DNA of 64,000 nt from the NCBI RefSeq assembly GCF_017571495.1, contig NZ_JAGETZ010000008.1, positions 186,001 through 250,000 on the forward strand, written 5' to 3'. Each line of letters opens with the position of its first letter. Positions within the stretch are counted from its first letter, which is position 1. The DNA comes from Hymenobacter negativus (GTDB lineage: Bacteria > Bacteroidota > Bacteroidia > Cytophagales > Hymenobacteraceae). The notes below the pieces were generated by a model that searched no databases, had not been told where the DNA came from, and worked only from the letters and a program-made list of their open reading frames with translations. Of the stretch, positions 18,760 through 27,000 are shown in pieces. A program made the translations under genes and the position numbers.

Positions 18760-19818
18760 TTACTGCTCTGCCAGGCGCGGGTCGTGGAGAAACTCCTCAT
18801 CCGTGAGCGTGTGCAGGAAGGCAATAAGGTCGGCTTGCTCAGCGGTAGTCAGGCGGATGCCTAGCGGCCCGGCGGCTGGGCGCAACGCGGGGTCCAGCGT
18901 GGCCGATGCCAGCACGCCGTGGTCGTAGTGAGCCAGCACCTCGGGCAGGGTGGCAAAGCGACCATCGTGCATGTAGGGGGCGGTGCGGGCAATGTTGCGC
19001 AAGCTCGGCACCTTGAAGCGGCCCAAGTCAGCAGCGCGGCCGGTGATGTGCGCCCGGCCCGAGTCGGCTTGGAACGAGGCATCAAGACCGTTGTTGCGGT
19101 AGGTTTCGTCGGTGAATAAGTCGGTGGCGTGGCAGCTGGCACATTTCTGCGCCAACAATGCCTTGCCGCGCAGCTCAGGTCCGGTAAGTGCCCCACCGGC
19201 TTCGCCACGCACGTACTTATCGTAGCGCGAGTTGGCCGAGGTGAGTGCGGCCGTGAACTGGGCCAGCGCCCGCAAAAACTGGTAGGACGTGATGGGCCCC
19301 GGCCCGTATATCGCCGCGAAGCGCTGTCGATAAGTAGGGTCACCGTTGAGCTTGGCCAGGAGATTGGGCAAGGTCTCGTCCATCTCAAGCGGGTTGGTGA
19401 GCGGAGCCAGGGGCAGCGTTTCGAGGTTTTTAGGCCCGCCGTCCCAGAAAAACTCCGACTTCCAGCGCAGGTTTTGCAGGGCTGGCGAATTGCGGGTGCC
19501 CAGGCGGTCATCCACGCCGTGGCTCAGGCGGTGGTCTATCTGGGCAAAGGCCCCGGCCTGCTGGTGGCAACTGCCGCACGATACGGAGGCATCGCGCGAC
19601 AGGCGTGGGTCGTAGAACAGAGTGCGGCCCAGGGCAAAGGTTGCCGCATCGGGCTGGTTGGTGCTGGCTGCGTATACCGGGGACGGGAAATTGGCCGGCA
19701 CGGTGGTCCCGGGCACGGTTGCAACCGGCAGTGGCTCCTCGCCATTGGTGGAGTGGCAGCCGGCCGCCAGCAGCCCTGCCAGCCCAAAGGCCAGCGGGGT
19801 AGCTAGTGTGCGTTGCAT
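18760..19818 (-). CDS. Di-heme MauG/MbnH-like cytochrome c peroxidase family lipoprotein
   Basis: This 352-residue protein carries a lipobox (LLAAGC, Cys21) and two heme c sites, CGSCH at 81-85 and CASCH at 226-230, in a bacterial cytochrome c peroxidase/MauG layout (ALGRTLFYDPRLS, NSPALQNL, LRNIARTAPYMHDG). ATG 19818 is used because it starts the lipoprotein signal; the frame extends upstream without family sequence. It starts 7 bp after the stop of an MbnP-like gene. In methanobactin systems the MauG-type MbnH oxidises a Trp of MbnP to kynurenine for copper binding; by gene pairing, the same is inferred here. No methanobactin biosynthesis genes are visible. Confidence 0.88.
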   Translation of the reverse strand: MQRTLATPLAFGLAGLLAAGCHSTNGEEPLPVATVPGTTVPANFPSPVYAASTNQPDAATFALGRTLFYDPRLSRDASVSCGSCHQQAGAFAQIDHRLSHGVDDRLGTRNSPALQNLRWKSEFFWDGGPKNLETLPLAPLTNPLEMDETLPNLLAKLNGDPTYRQRFAAIYGPGPITSYQFLRALAQFTAALTSANSRYDKYVRGEAGGALTGPELRGKALLAQKCASCHATDLFTDETYRNNGLDASFQADSGRAHITGRAADLGRFKVPSLRNIARTAPYMHDGRFATLPEVLAHYDHGVLASATLDPALRPAAGPLGIRLTTAEQADLIAFLHTLTDEEFLHDPRLAEQ

Positions 19819-19825
19819 AGCCAAA

Positions 19826-20620
19826 TTAGTTGGCGTGGATATGGTCGACGGTGAACATGCCCTGGGCGTAGTTATTGGCCACCAGCACGGCATTGGGCCC
19901 GGCCGACATGATGAACGACAGCGAGCTGAACCGGACCGGGGTCGTGCCGGCAAACATCTTCAGGATATCAGCTTTGAGGTGGATTTCCGGGCTGTGGTCG
20001 GCGCGCACCAGCAGCTTGGTGCCGCTGGGGAAGGCCGGCGACACCGTACGAATGGCATTGCTGGGCGTTTTAAAGCCCCCAACGTGGAATGTGAGGCCGC
20101 CTTCGGCTACGCCGGCTGGCTTGGGCGCCTGGGGCGAATAGCCTTCCAGCTTGGTGTAGATGTAGCCCGAGTTCCAGGTCCAGAACATGCCATTGCTGGG
20201 GTCTAGAGCTCCTTTTTGTGCCCCCGAAACGTTGCGTGCGCTATCAACCCCGATGGTAAAGGAAATGCCCGTGTAGTCGCCGGTTGGCACATCGGTCAGG
20301 GTTATTTCAAGCGATTCGGGCACGGCGGCATCCAGCAGGTGGTAGCTATCGGGCTGGGTATACTGGCTGCCATCGGCCCGGGTCAGCTTGATGTTGGAGA
20401 TGTACTGCCGGAAAGTGCTGACCCTGAATTGGTCGCCGCCGGTAGTCGTATAGGTCTGTGTGCTGAGAACCAGCGGGGCCGTGCCCACCATCTGGTCGAA
20501 TTCGAGGGCAACCGTGCCGGTGGTGGCGGGCACTGCTTCATCTTCTTTGGAGCAGCCAGACAGGAAAAGTGCGGCCAAAGCCAGCGAAGAAGCAAAAGCA
20601 GGAATAGAAAAACGTTTCAT
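19826..20620 (-). CDS. MbnP-like copper-binding lipoprotein, copy 1
   Basis: A 264-residue lipoprotein (lipobox LSGC, Cys23) of the MbnP-like family: a beta-sandwich with FRQYISNIKL, YHLLD, GDYTGISFTIGVDSARN, GMFWTWNSGY and FHVGGF, ending in DHIHAN. MbnP binds copper in the periplasm. The segment MFWTWN has two Trp residues (147 and 149), one of which may be the site modified by the adjacent MauG/MbnH-like enzyme; which one is not known from sequence. It lies 7 bp upstream of the MauG-like gene, so the two are very likely co-transcribed. Copy 2 is at 22353-23135. Confidence 0.9.
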   Translation of the reverse strand: MKRFSIPAFASSLALAALFLSGCSKEDEAVPATTGTVALEFDQMVGTAPLVLSTQTYTTTGGDQFRVSTFRQYISNIKLTRADGSQYTQPDSYHLLDAAVPESLEITLTDVPTGDYTGISFTIGVDSARNVSGAQKGALDPSNGMFWTWNSGYIYTKLEGYSPQAPKPAGVAEGGLTFHVGGFKTPSNAIRTVSPAFPSGTKLLVRADHSPEIHLKADILKMFAGTTPVRFSSLSFIMSAGPNAVLVANNYAQGMFTVDHIHAN

Positions 20621-20716
20621 CGGAAAATGACAGGTAAAAAGCGGGTATTGAATGATATAGGCGGCCCAGGGCGGTGGTCACGCCGGCTCGCCGTGCGCAC
20701 GGTCGAACCAATGCAA

Positions 20717-21097
20717 TCAAACCAGCGGGAGGGGAGGGCGAAACACGCTCAAAACAGTGCCTGCCATACACCGCGCCCCCACCAAGGTGGGAAATACTTC
20801 CGCCTGCGGCCGCCCGCGCCAGGGCATGGGCAGCACGAGAGCCGGGGTGGGCAGCACGTCGTACTTCACCTTAGTCAGGGCTTCGGCGGGGGCTTTTTTG
20901 TCGCCGCCGTCGGCTTTGCGCAGCTGCTGGACCAGGTGGCACTTGCCGTTGCAGTGCAGCTGCGGCCGGGCTTTGTTGACGCAGTAGCGGGCCGTGATTT
21001 GGGCTTTGTGCAGCTGGTAGTCCACCACCAGCACCTCCTGCCCCAGGGTTTGGAGCAGCAGCAGGGCGGTGAGGAAATAAGCCAGAAAGCGCGTCAC
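20717..21097 (-). CDS. Small membrane-anchored Cys-rich protein, copy A
   Basis: A 126-residue protein starting at GTG 21097, with an N-terminal signal or membrane helix (about residues 5-25) and a C-x9-C-x3-C motif (Cys39, Cys49, Cys53; CNGKC) that could bind metal. Such short proteins occur near copper-transport genes in Bacteroidota, but I cannot name the family. The first 70 or so residues are identical at DNA level to copy B at 23381-23761; the C-terminal third has diverged. It lies 96 bp upstream of MbnP copy 1. Confidence 0.75.
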   Translation of the reverse strand: MTRFLAYFLTALLLLQTLGQEVLVVDYQLHKAQITARYCVNKARPQLHCNGKCHLVQQLRKADGGDKKAPAEALTKVKYDVLPTPALVLPMPWRGRPQAEVFPTLVGARCMAGTVLSVFRPPLPLV

Positions 21098-21107
21098 AAG
21101 CGAAGGG
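20885..21107. repeat. 223-bp exact repeat, copy 1 (copy 2 at 23549-23771)
   Basis: The two blocks match at every base by eye and in the same orientation. They cover the 5' part of the two small Cys-protein genes and 10 bp before the GTG start. Sequence on both sides is different, so the block marks recent duplication or gene conversion. Confidence 0.9.
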
Positions 21108-21291
21108 AATGGAAAGAGTTACAATTGCGAATGTATAATAAAATTATTCATAATGAATATAATATACATTCTACTAAATGGCGGACAGGTCAACTCCGTA
21201 CACTAGGTACGTCAGTAGCCATTCCTTGAGGCATGATAGGGCTTTGCAATTGGCCAGACCGCCGGGGCAGTGGCTCCGGCGCTACGCAAAA

Positions 21292-22305
21292 TTAGCCGCC
21301 GTTCTTGCCGTGAAGCAGGTATTTGGTCTGCTTGAAGCTGTAGCCTACCGAAACTACGAAGCGGCCGGCGCTGGCCGGGTGGTCCGTTTCGGCCGTGTAG
21401 ATGGGCAGTTGGAAGCTGGTGTTGAGCGACACGTTCTTGTAGTAAAAGTCCAGGCCCGGGCCCAGCAGCGCATTGTTCATGGCGTGCTCGCCGGTGAGCT
21501 GGCCTTCCAGCATTTCACCTTTGGTTTTCTCGTAGAAAAACTGCGCCGACGGGTAAATCTGCCAGTTTTCGCCCAGCGGCACGCGGTAAAATAAGCTGGC
21601 GTAGGTAGCCGTGCTGGGGGCCAGACTATTGCGGAACGTATTTTCCGAAGCGCGGCGGTAGCTGCTGTTCACGCTCAGCCCAAAGCTGTGGAAGCTGCCG
21701 ATGTAATTGGCATAGAGGAAGCCGTCGGTGGTGCCGGTGCCCACCTGGTTGAGCAGCGCATACCGCTGGCCCCGGGCGTTCTGGCGGGTGTACTCGCCAG
21801 TGGGCAACTTCACCCCGCCGCCCACGATGAGCCGGCTTTGCACGCCGGCCGTTTCGATGGCCCGGATGAGGTGGTAGCCGGCAAAAATGGTCACGTCGCC
21901 CACGCCGGCGGCATTGAGCTGCCGGCCGTTTATCTGCGAGGTGTTCATCACGTAGGGCACGAAGGCGTTCAGCTCTACGCGCCGCGAAAGAAAGTACTTG
22001 GCCCGCAGCTCGATTACCCGGAAGGCTTCAAAATCGGTGGGGTCGCCTTTGTGGTCGTGCGCGTAGCCCGCGTCGCCGTTGAGGGGCGAGGGAAAAAATG
22101 GCCGGGCCCCGCTCGGAAAGAACTGCGGCGTCTGGCCCAGCGCGTGGTAGCCGTTGAAGATGCGGTAGCGGTGCATCAGGCTGATGCCGCTTTGGTTGTC
22201 GTAGGGCGTGATGCCCATGAAACAGCCACAGATATCACAGGCCCGGCCCGGAGCCGGTGCCAGCAGGAGCAAAGCCCCCGTCAGGAACAAGAAGAGCGTT
22301 TTCAT
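21292..22305 (-). CDS. Outer-membrane beta-barrel protein with CDICGC motif
   Basis: A 337-residue protein with a signal peptide (MKTLFLFLTGALLLLAPAPG) and then ACDICGCFMGITPYDNQSG at the mature N terminus. The rest alternates amphipathic strands ending in an aromatic residue pattern (SVGYSF), as in outer-membrane barrels. The CxxCxC cluster suggests a metal ligand. ATG 22305 was chosen because it begins the signal peptide. It lies 47 bp downstream of MbnP copy 2 on the same strand; a role in copper passage or sensing is inferred from context only. Confidence 0.8.
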   Translation of the reverse strand: MKTLFLFLTGALLLLAPAPGRACDICGCFMGITPYDNQSGISLMHRYRIFNGYHALGQTPQFFPSGARPFFPSPLNGDAGYAHDHKGDPTDFEAFRVIELRAKYFLSRRVELNAFVPYVMNTSQINGRQLNAAGVGDVTIFAGYHLIRAIETAGVQSRLIVGGGVKLPTGEYTRQNARGQRYALLNQVGTGTTDGFLYANYIGSFHSFGLSVNSSYRRASENTFRNSLAPSTATYASLFYRVPLGENWQIYPSAQFFYEKTKGEMLEGQLTGEHAMNNALLGPGLDFYYKNVSLNTSFQLPIYTAETDHPASAGRFVVSVGYSFKQTKYLLHGKNGG

Positions 22306-22352
22306 CGCAAAAACCGGGATTAGGCGGCGGCAGATTGCCGCCGCCAAAGGGC

Positions 22353-23135
22353 CTAGTTGGCGTGAATGTGTTCGACGGTGAACATGCCGGCGGCAATGTT
22401 ATCGGCCACCTTCACCGAGTTGGGGCCGCCCATCGTGTTGTAGATGTCGGCAAAGCGTATGATATTCGTCCCGTTTGCGCCGGTGAACATTTTCAGCACG
22501 TCCACATTGGTGTGAATCTCGGGCGAGTGGTCGGTGCGAATGAGCAGGCTGCTCGACGGAAACGGCAGCGTGACGGTGCGAATGGTGTTGGTGGTGGAAT
22601 GCTTGTAGCCGGCAATGTGAAAGATAAGGCCGGTGGAGGGCGCCTGCTGCGAGCGGCCTTCCAGCTTCACATTGATGAACTCGGGGCCGTTCATGTCCCA
22701 GTACATGCCATTGTTGGCGTTGAGCACACCGGTGAAATTGCCGGCTTTGGTGCGGGCGCTGTCGACGCCCACCGTGAAGGTGATGCCAGTGTAGTCGCCC
22801 ACCGGCACGTCTTTCATGAGCAGGTCCTGCGAGTCGGCTTTGGACTGGTCGACCAGGAAATAGCTATTGGGTACAGCGTAGGTTGAATTATCCGACTTGC
22901 GTAGTATTACGTTGGAAATGTAGTATTTGAACGTGCTGACGGTGAAGTTGTCGCCGTTGGCGTTCTGGTAGGTGGCAACATCCAGTGCGAGCGGGGCAGT
23001 ACCCACCACATTGGCCATGTGCAGGGTAAACTCGCCGGTGGTGGCGGCTGCGGGCTCGTCCTTTTTGCACCCCGTGAGGGTGAGCGCGGCAAAGGCGAGG
23101 GAATAGGCAAAAGCAGCGATTGAAAACTGTTTCAT
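22353..23135 (-). CDS. MbnP-like lipoprotein, copy 2
   Basis: A 260-residue paralogue of the MbnP-like protein at 19826-20620, with lipobox LTGC (Cys23), YYISNVIL, GDYTGITFTVGVDSART and the C-terminal EHIHAN. The segment matching MFWTWN reads MYWDMN, so the second Trp of copy 1 (149) is Met here (148). This could mean it is not a substrate of the MauG-like enzyme or that the other Trp is the modified one. It lies between small Cys protein copy B and the beta-barrel gene. Confidence 0.88.
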   Translation of the reverse strand: MKQFSIAAFAYSLAFAALTLTGCKKDEPAAATTGEFTLHMANVVGTAPLALDVATYQNANGDNFTVSTFKYYISNVILRKSDNSTYAVPNSYFLVDQSKADSQDLLMKDVPVGDYTGITFTVGVDSARTKAGNFTGVLNANNGMYWDMNGPEFINVKLEGRSQQAPSTGLIFHIAGYKHSTTNTIRTVTLPFPSSSLLIRTDHSPEIHTNVDVLKMFTGANGTNIIRFADIYNTMGGPNSVKVADNIAAGMFTVEHIHAN

Positions 23136-23380
23136 CGGAGGAAAGTCAAGAGGGAAGTATCACATACTGATTTAGATAGCAGCGCACAAGCAAGTATTCA
23201 GCTGTAGGCAGCAAGGAGTGAGGCAGCAACTTATTGAATGGCAATAAGCTGTCTGGCTACCTGCTGCGTGTTTATGACTGAGTACTCAGGCTAAGCGCAC
23301 TGCGCGCCGGGCGGCCGTGAGCACGGCCGCATCGGCAAGGGGCGGGCCTCCGGCAGCGCGGGAGGCAGTGGGCCCAAAAA

Positions 23381-23761
23381 TCAGACGGATAGAAGGGGCG
23401 GGCGAAACACGCTCGGGCCGTTGCCCGCCGGGCAGCTAGCCACCAAGCGGCTGGCGAAGCGCGGCGTGGGCAAGGGCCAGCGCTGGGGCGCAGCCAGCAC
23501 GAGGGCCGGGGTGGGTAGCACGTCGTATTTGACCTTGGCCAGGGCCAGGGCGGGGGCTTTTTTGTCGCCGCCGTCGGCTTTGCGCAGCTGCTGGACCAGG
23601 TGGCACTTGCCGTTGCAGTGCAGCTGCGGCCGGGCTTTGTTGACGCAGTAGCGGGCCGTGATTTGGGCTTTGTGCAGCTGGTAGTCCACCACCAGCACCT
23701 CCTGCCCCAGGGTTTGGAGCAGCAGCAGGGCGGTGAGGAAATAAGCCAGAAAGCGCGTCAC
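23381..23761 (-). CDS. Small membrane-anchored Cys-rich protein, copy B
   Basis: A 126-residue protein, the same length as copy A, from GTG 23761. It has the same signal helix and C-x9-C-x3-C (CNGKC) motif. The frame remains open upstream to 23890, but the start was set at GTG 23761 because the identical copy A starts there. A 245-bp gap separates it from MbnP copy 2. It is the first gene of the minus-strand copper cluster. Confidence 0.72.
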   Translation of the reverse strand: MTRFLAYFLTALLLLQTLGQEVLVVDYQLHKAQITARYCVNKARPQLHCNGKCHLVQQLRKADGGDKKAPALALAKVKYDVLPTPALVLAAPQRWPLPTPRFASRLVASCPAGNGPSVFRPPLLSV

Positions 23762-23771
23762 AAGCGAAGGG
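23549..23771. repeat. 223-bp exact repeat, copy 2
   Basis: Same orientation as 20885-21107 and identical by eye, covering the 5' part of the small Cys-protein copy B gene and its start region. Confidence 0.9.
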
Positions 23772-24021
23772 GTTACAGCGGCAAAAGTACGTCGACAGCC
23801 AAAAGTTACATCACGAATTCGGTTTCTGCTAAATCGGAGCGGCGGGCCGGGCGGTTGCCTGACGGTGCGAGAAAGGTTGGAAGAAACCAACCAGCTAACT
23901 GACTACCACCCGGGAAAGGCAGAATCGGGGCCAGAAAGCCAGCCGGTTTTCACACAAAAATAATGTTGCCAGCAGACCTGTATCTTTAGGAACTGCTTTT
24001 CATCTCACATTCACTCCTCGC

Positions 24022-27000
24022 ATGATTCAACCCCTACGCGCCGGGCTGCTGAGCGCGCTGCCGCTGCTGGCTGCCGTCACGGTTTCTGCCCAAAGCCTGC
24101 CCACTGATGGCGCGCCGCAGCTCCGGCGGCTGCCCGCCAAAACCGCTGTTGCCCAGCGCGCGTTGCCTCTCGACAGCCGCCAGCTGCTGCGCCAGGAGCT
24201 GGGCCTGCGCCCCGCCGACGACCTCCGCGCCCTGCGCACCGAAACCGACGACCTGGGCCAGCGCCACGAGCGGTTTCAGCAGTACTACAACGGGGTGAAA
24301 GTGGAGCACGGCCAGTACACCGTGCACCGCGATGCCGGCGTGCTGAGCGGAGAGTTCAAGCCTGTGCCAACCAGCCTGAGCACCAAGCCCTCGCTGAGTG
24401 CCGCGACGGCGCTGCGCGCCGGCCTGGCCGCCGTGGGTGCCCGCCGCTACATGTGGGACGATGCTGCCGAAGAGGCCGGCCTGAAGCGCGAGCAGAACAA
24501 CCCCGCCGCCACCTACCGCCCCAGCGGCGAGCTGGTGATTGTGGAGGACTACCGAAACACTGCCGCTACCCAGCGCCCGCTGGTGCTGGCCTGGAAATTC
24601 AACATCTACGCCCAGCAGCCCGAGAGCCGGGCCTGGGTATACGTGGATGCTCACACAGGCGCGGTGGTGTTGCAGGATGCCATCATTAAGCACGCCAAGG
24701 GGCTGGTAGCGGCGGGTGCGGCCCACGCCAAACCGGCGGTGAAGCCGGCGGGCGTCCGCCGCGTGGCCACGCCGGCCACGGGTACGTTTGCCACGCGCTA
24801 CATGGGCACGCGGCAGGTAGCTACCGACCTGTCGGGTGGCAGCTACCGCCTGCGCGACTACACCCGCGCCGCTGGCATCGAAACCTACAACCTGCGCAAC
24901 GGCACCAACCTGACGGCCGGCACTGATTTCACCGACGTCGACAACAACTGGACGGTGGCCGAATTCGATAACACCGCCAAAGACAACGCCGCCCTCGACG
25001 CGCATTTTGGGTCGACGCAGGTGTATGACTACTGGATGACTGTACACGGCCGCGACTCCTGGGACGGCCTGGGTAGCAAACTAATTAACTACGTACACTT
25101 TAGCAACAACTACGACAATGCCAACTGGAACGGCACGGCCATGCGCTACGGTGACGGTGCCACCCTGTTCCGGCCCCTCACGGCGCTGGACGTGTGCGCC
25201 CACGAAACCGGCCACGGCGTGTGCCAGGCCACGGCCGGCCTGGTGTACCTGAACGAGTCGGGAGCTTTGAATGAAGGCTTTTCTGACATCTGGGGTGCTA
25301 CCATCGAAAACTACGTAGACCCCACCAAGCAAACCTGGATTGTGGGCGAGGACATCACTATCAATTCGGGTGGTCTGCGCTCGATGAGCAACCCGCTGAG
25401 TACTGGCGTGCTCTCGCCCTGCCCGGCCAACTACCGGGGCCAGCGCTGGGCTTTCGGCACGGCTGATAATGGCGGCGTGCACACCAACTCGGGCGTGCTC
25501 AACCACTGGTACTACATTCTGAGCGTAGGCAAAGCCGGCGTAAACGAGCAGCAGCAAACCTACAATGTGACCGGAATTGGCATCACCAAAGCGGCCCGCA
25601 TTGCCTATCGGGCCGAGCGCCTCTACCTCACGGCCAACTCCGACTACCGTTCGGCGCGGGTGTTCACCATTCAGGCTGCCACGGACTTGTACGGAGCCAA
25701 CTCGGCCGAAGTAGTGGCCGTGACCGATGCCTGGTACGCCGTGGGCCTGGGCACCGACAGCACCGCACCCGCCACCACCCAGGCCCAGTGCCCCACCGAT
25801 GATGCGCCCGTGCTCGCGGCTACGGCTTCGGGCACGGCCCTGTGCGCCGGCGACGTCCTGACCCTGACGGCTACGGCCACCTTCCCGGCCACCCGCCGCA
25901 TGCGCAACACCACCTCGGTGGCCCTGCCCGATGGCGCCACGGCCTACACCGCCGTGCCCCTGTACAGCACCACGCTCACGAACGGTACCACCTTGCAGCA
26001 CGGTCTCGAAAACACCTACCGCAGCTACGCCGACCTGCGCGGGGTGCGGGTTCGCCTCACGCACGCCCAGCCCGGCCAGGTGGCCTTGCGGCTGGCTATT
26101 CGCACGGCCAGCGGCACGGTATACCAGAACCTGGCCACGGCGCTGCCCACCTCGAGTGGCCCGGCTACCTACGACCTCACCTTTACCGATACCACGCCCA
26201 ATGCCCTGCCGGCCACCGCCGGCAGCAGCCTCACGGGCACTTACCAGGCGGCGGCGCCTTTCGCCGGTATGTTGGTGAGTGGCACGGTGCTGGGCATCAA
26301 CCTGGAAGCCCGGGATGGCCAGGCCGGCAGCACCGGCACCGTGGAGCAGGTGGAACTGCTTTTCAACCGTTTGGCCGCCGATGTGCCTTCCGTGCGTTGG
26401 GTAGGCCCGGGCGTGGAGGTAGCGGCCCTGGTGGCCACCACTAGCCCGGCCGGACCGGCCAACGGTGGCACGGCTACCTATAAATACACCGTGCTGGCGT
26501 CGGACCCTTTCTTTGGCTGCACCAGTGTTAAGGACCTGACCGTCACTGTGAGCCAACCCGTGCTCACGGCCGCCGCCCTGCAAACGGAGCTGTGCGCCGG
26601 CCGCGGCCAGGCCTTTGGTGCCGTGAACCTGCGCGTGACCGCCGACGACAGTGTGGCCAGCCAGACTTACCAGTGGAGCGGCCCGGCCAGCTTTGCCCGC
26701 ACCGGCAAGCGCATAAACACCACGCCTACCACCGCCGGCCGCCTGCGTTACACCGTGCGTACCACCACGCCGGTTTCAAACTGTGCTGCCCAGCAAACCG
26801 TGACCGTTATGGCCTACCGCCCCACGGCTGCCGCGCCCACCGGGACCGATTCCGTGGCCTGCGCCGGGAGCACCGCCCGCCTGCGTAGCCGCCTATTTGA
26901 GAACCAGCTGAGTGGCCCGTACCAGTTCACGGGCAGCGTGCAGATTCCCGACAACAACCCCGCCGGGGTGCGCATTCCATTGGTCGTAACGGGCTCGAAC

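Noticed and set aside
19819..19953. Upstream extension of the MauG-like frame
   Set aside because: It overlaps the end of the MbnP-like gene and lacks a signal peptide; the lipoprotein signal begins at 19818.
25081..26583. 500-codon minus-strand frame inside the M4 peptidase gene
   Set aside because: Same antisense effect; the plus strand has the HETGH catalytic site here.
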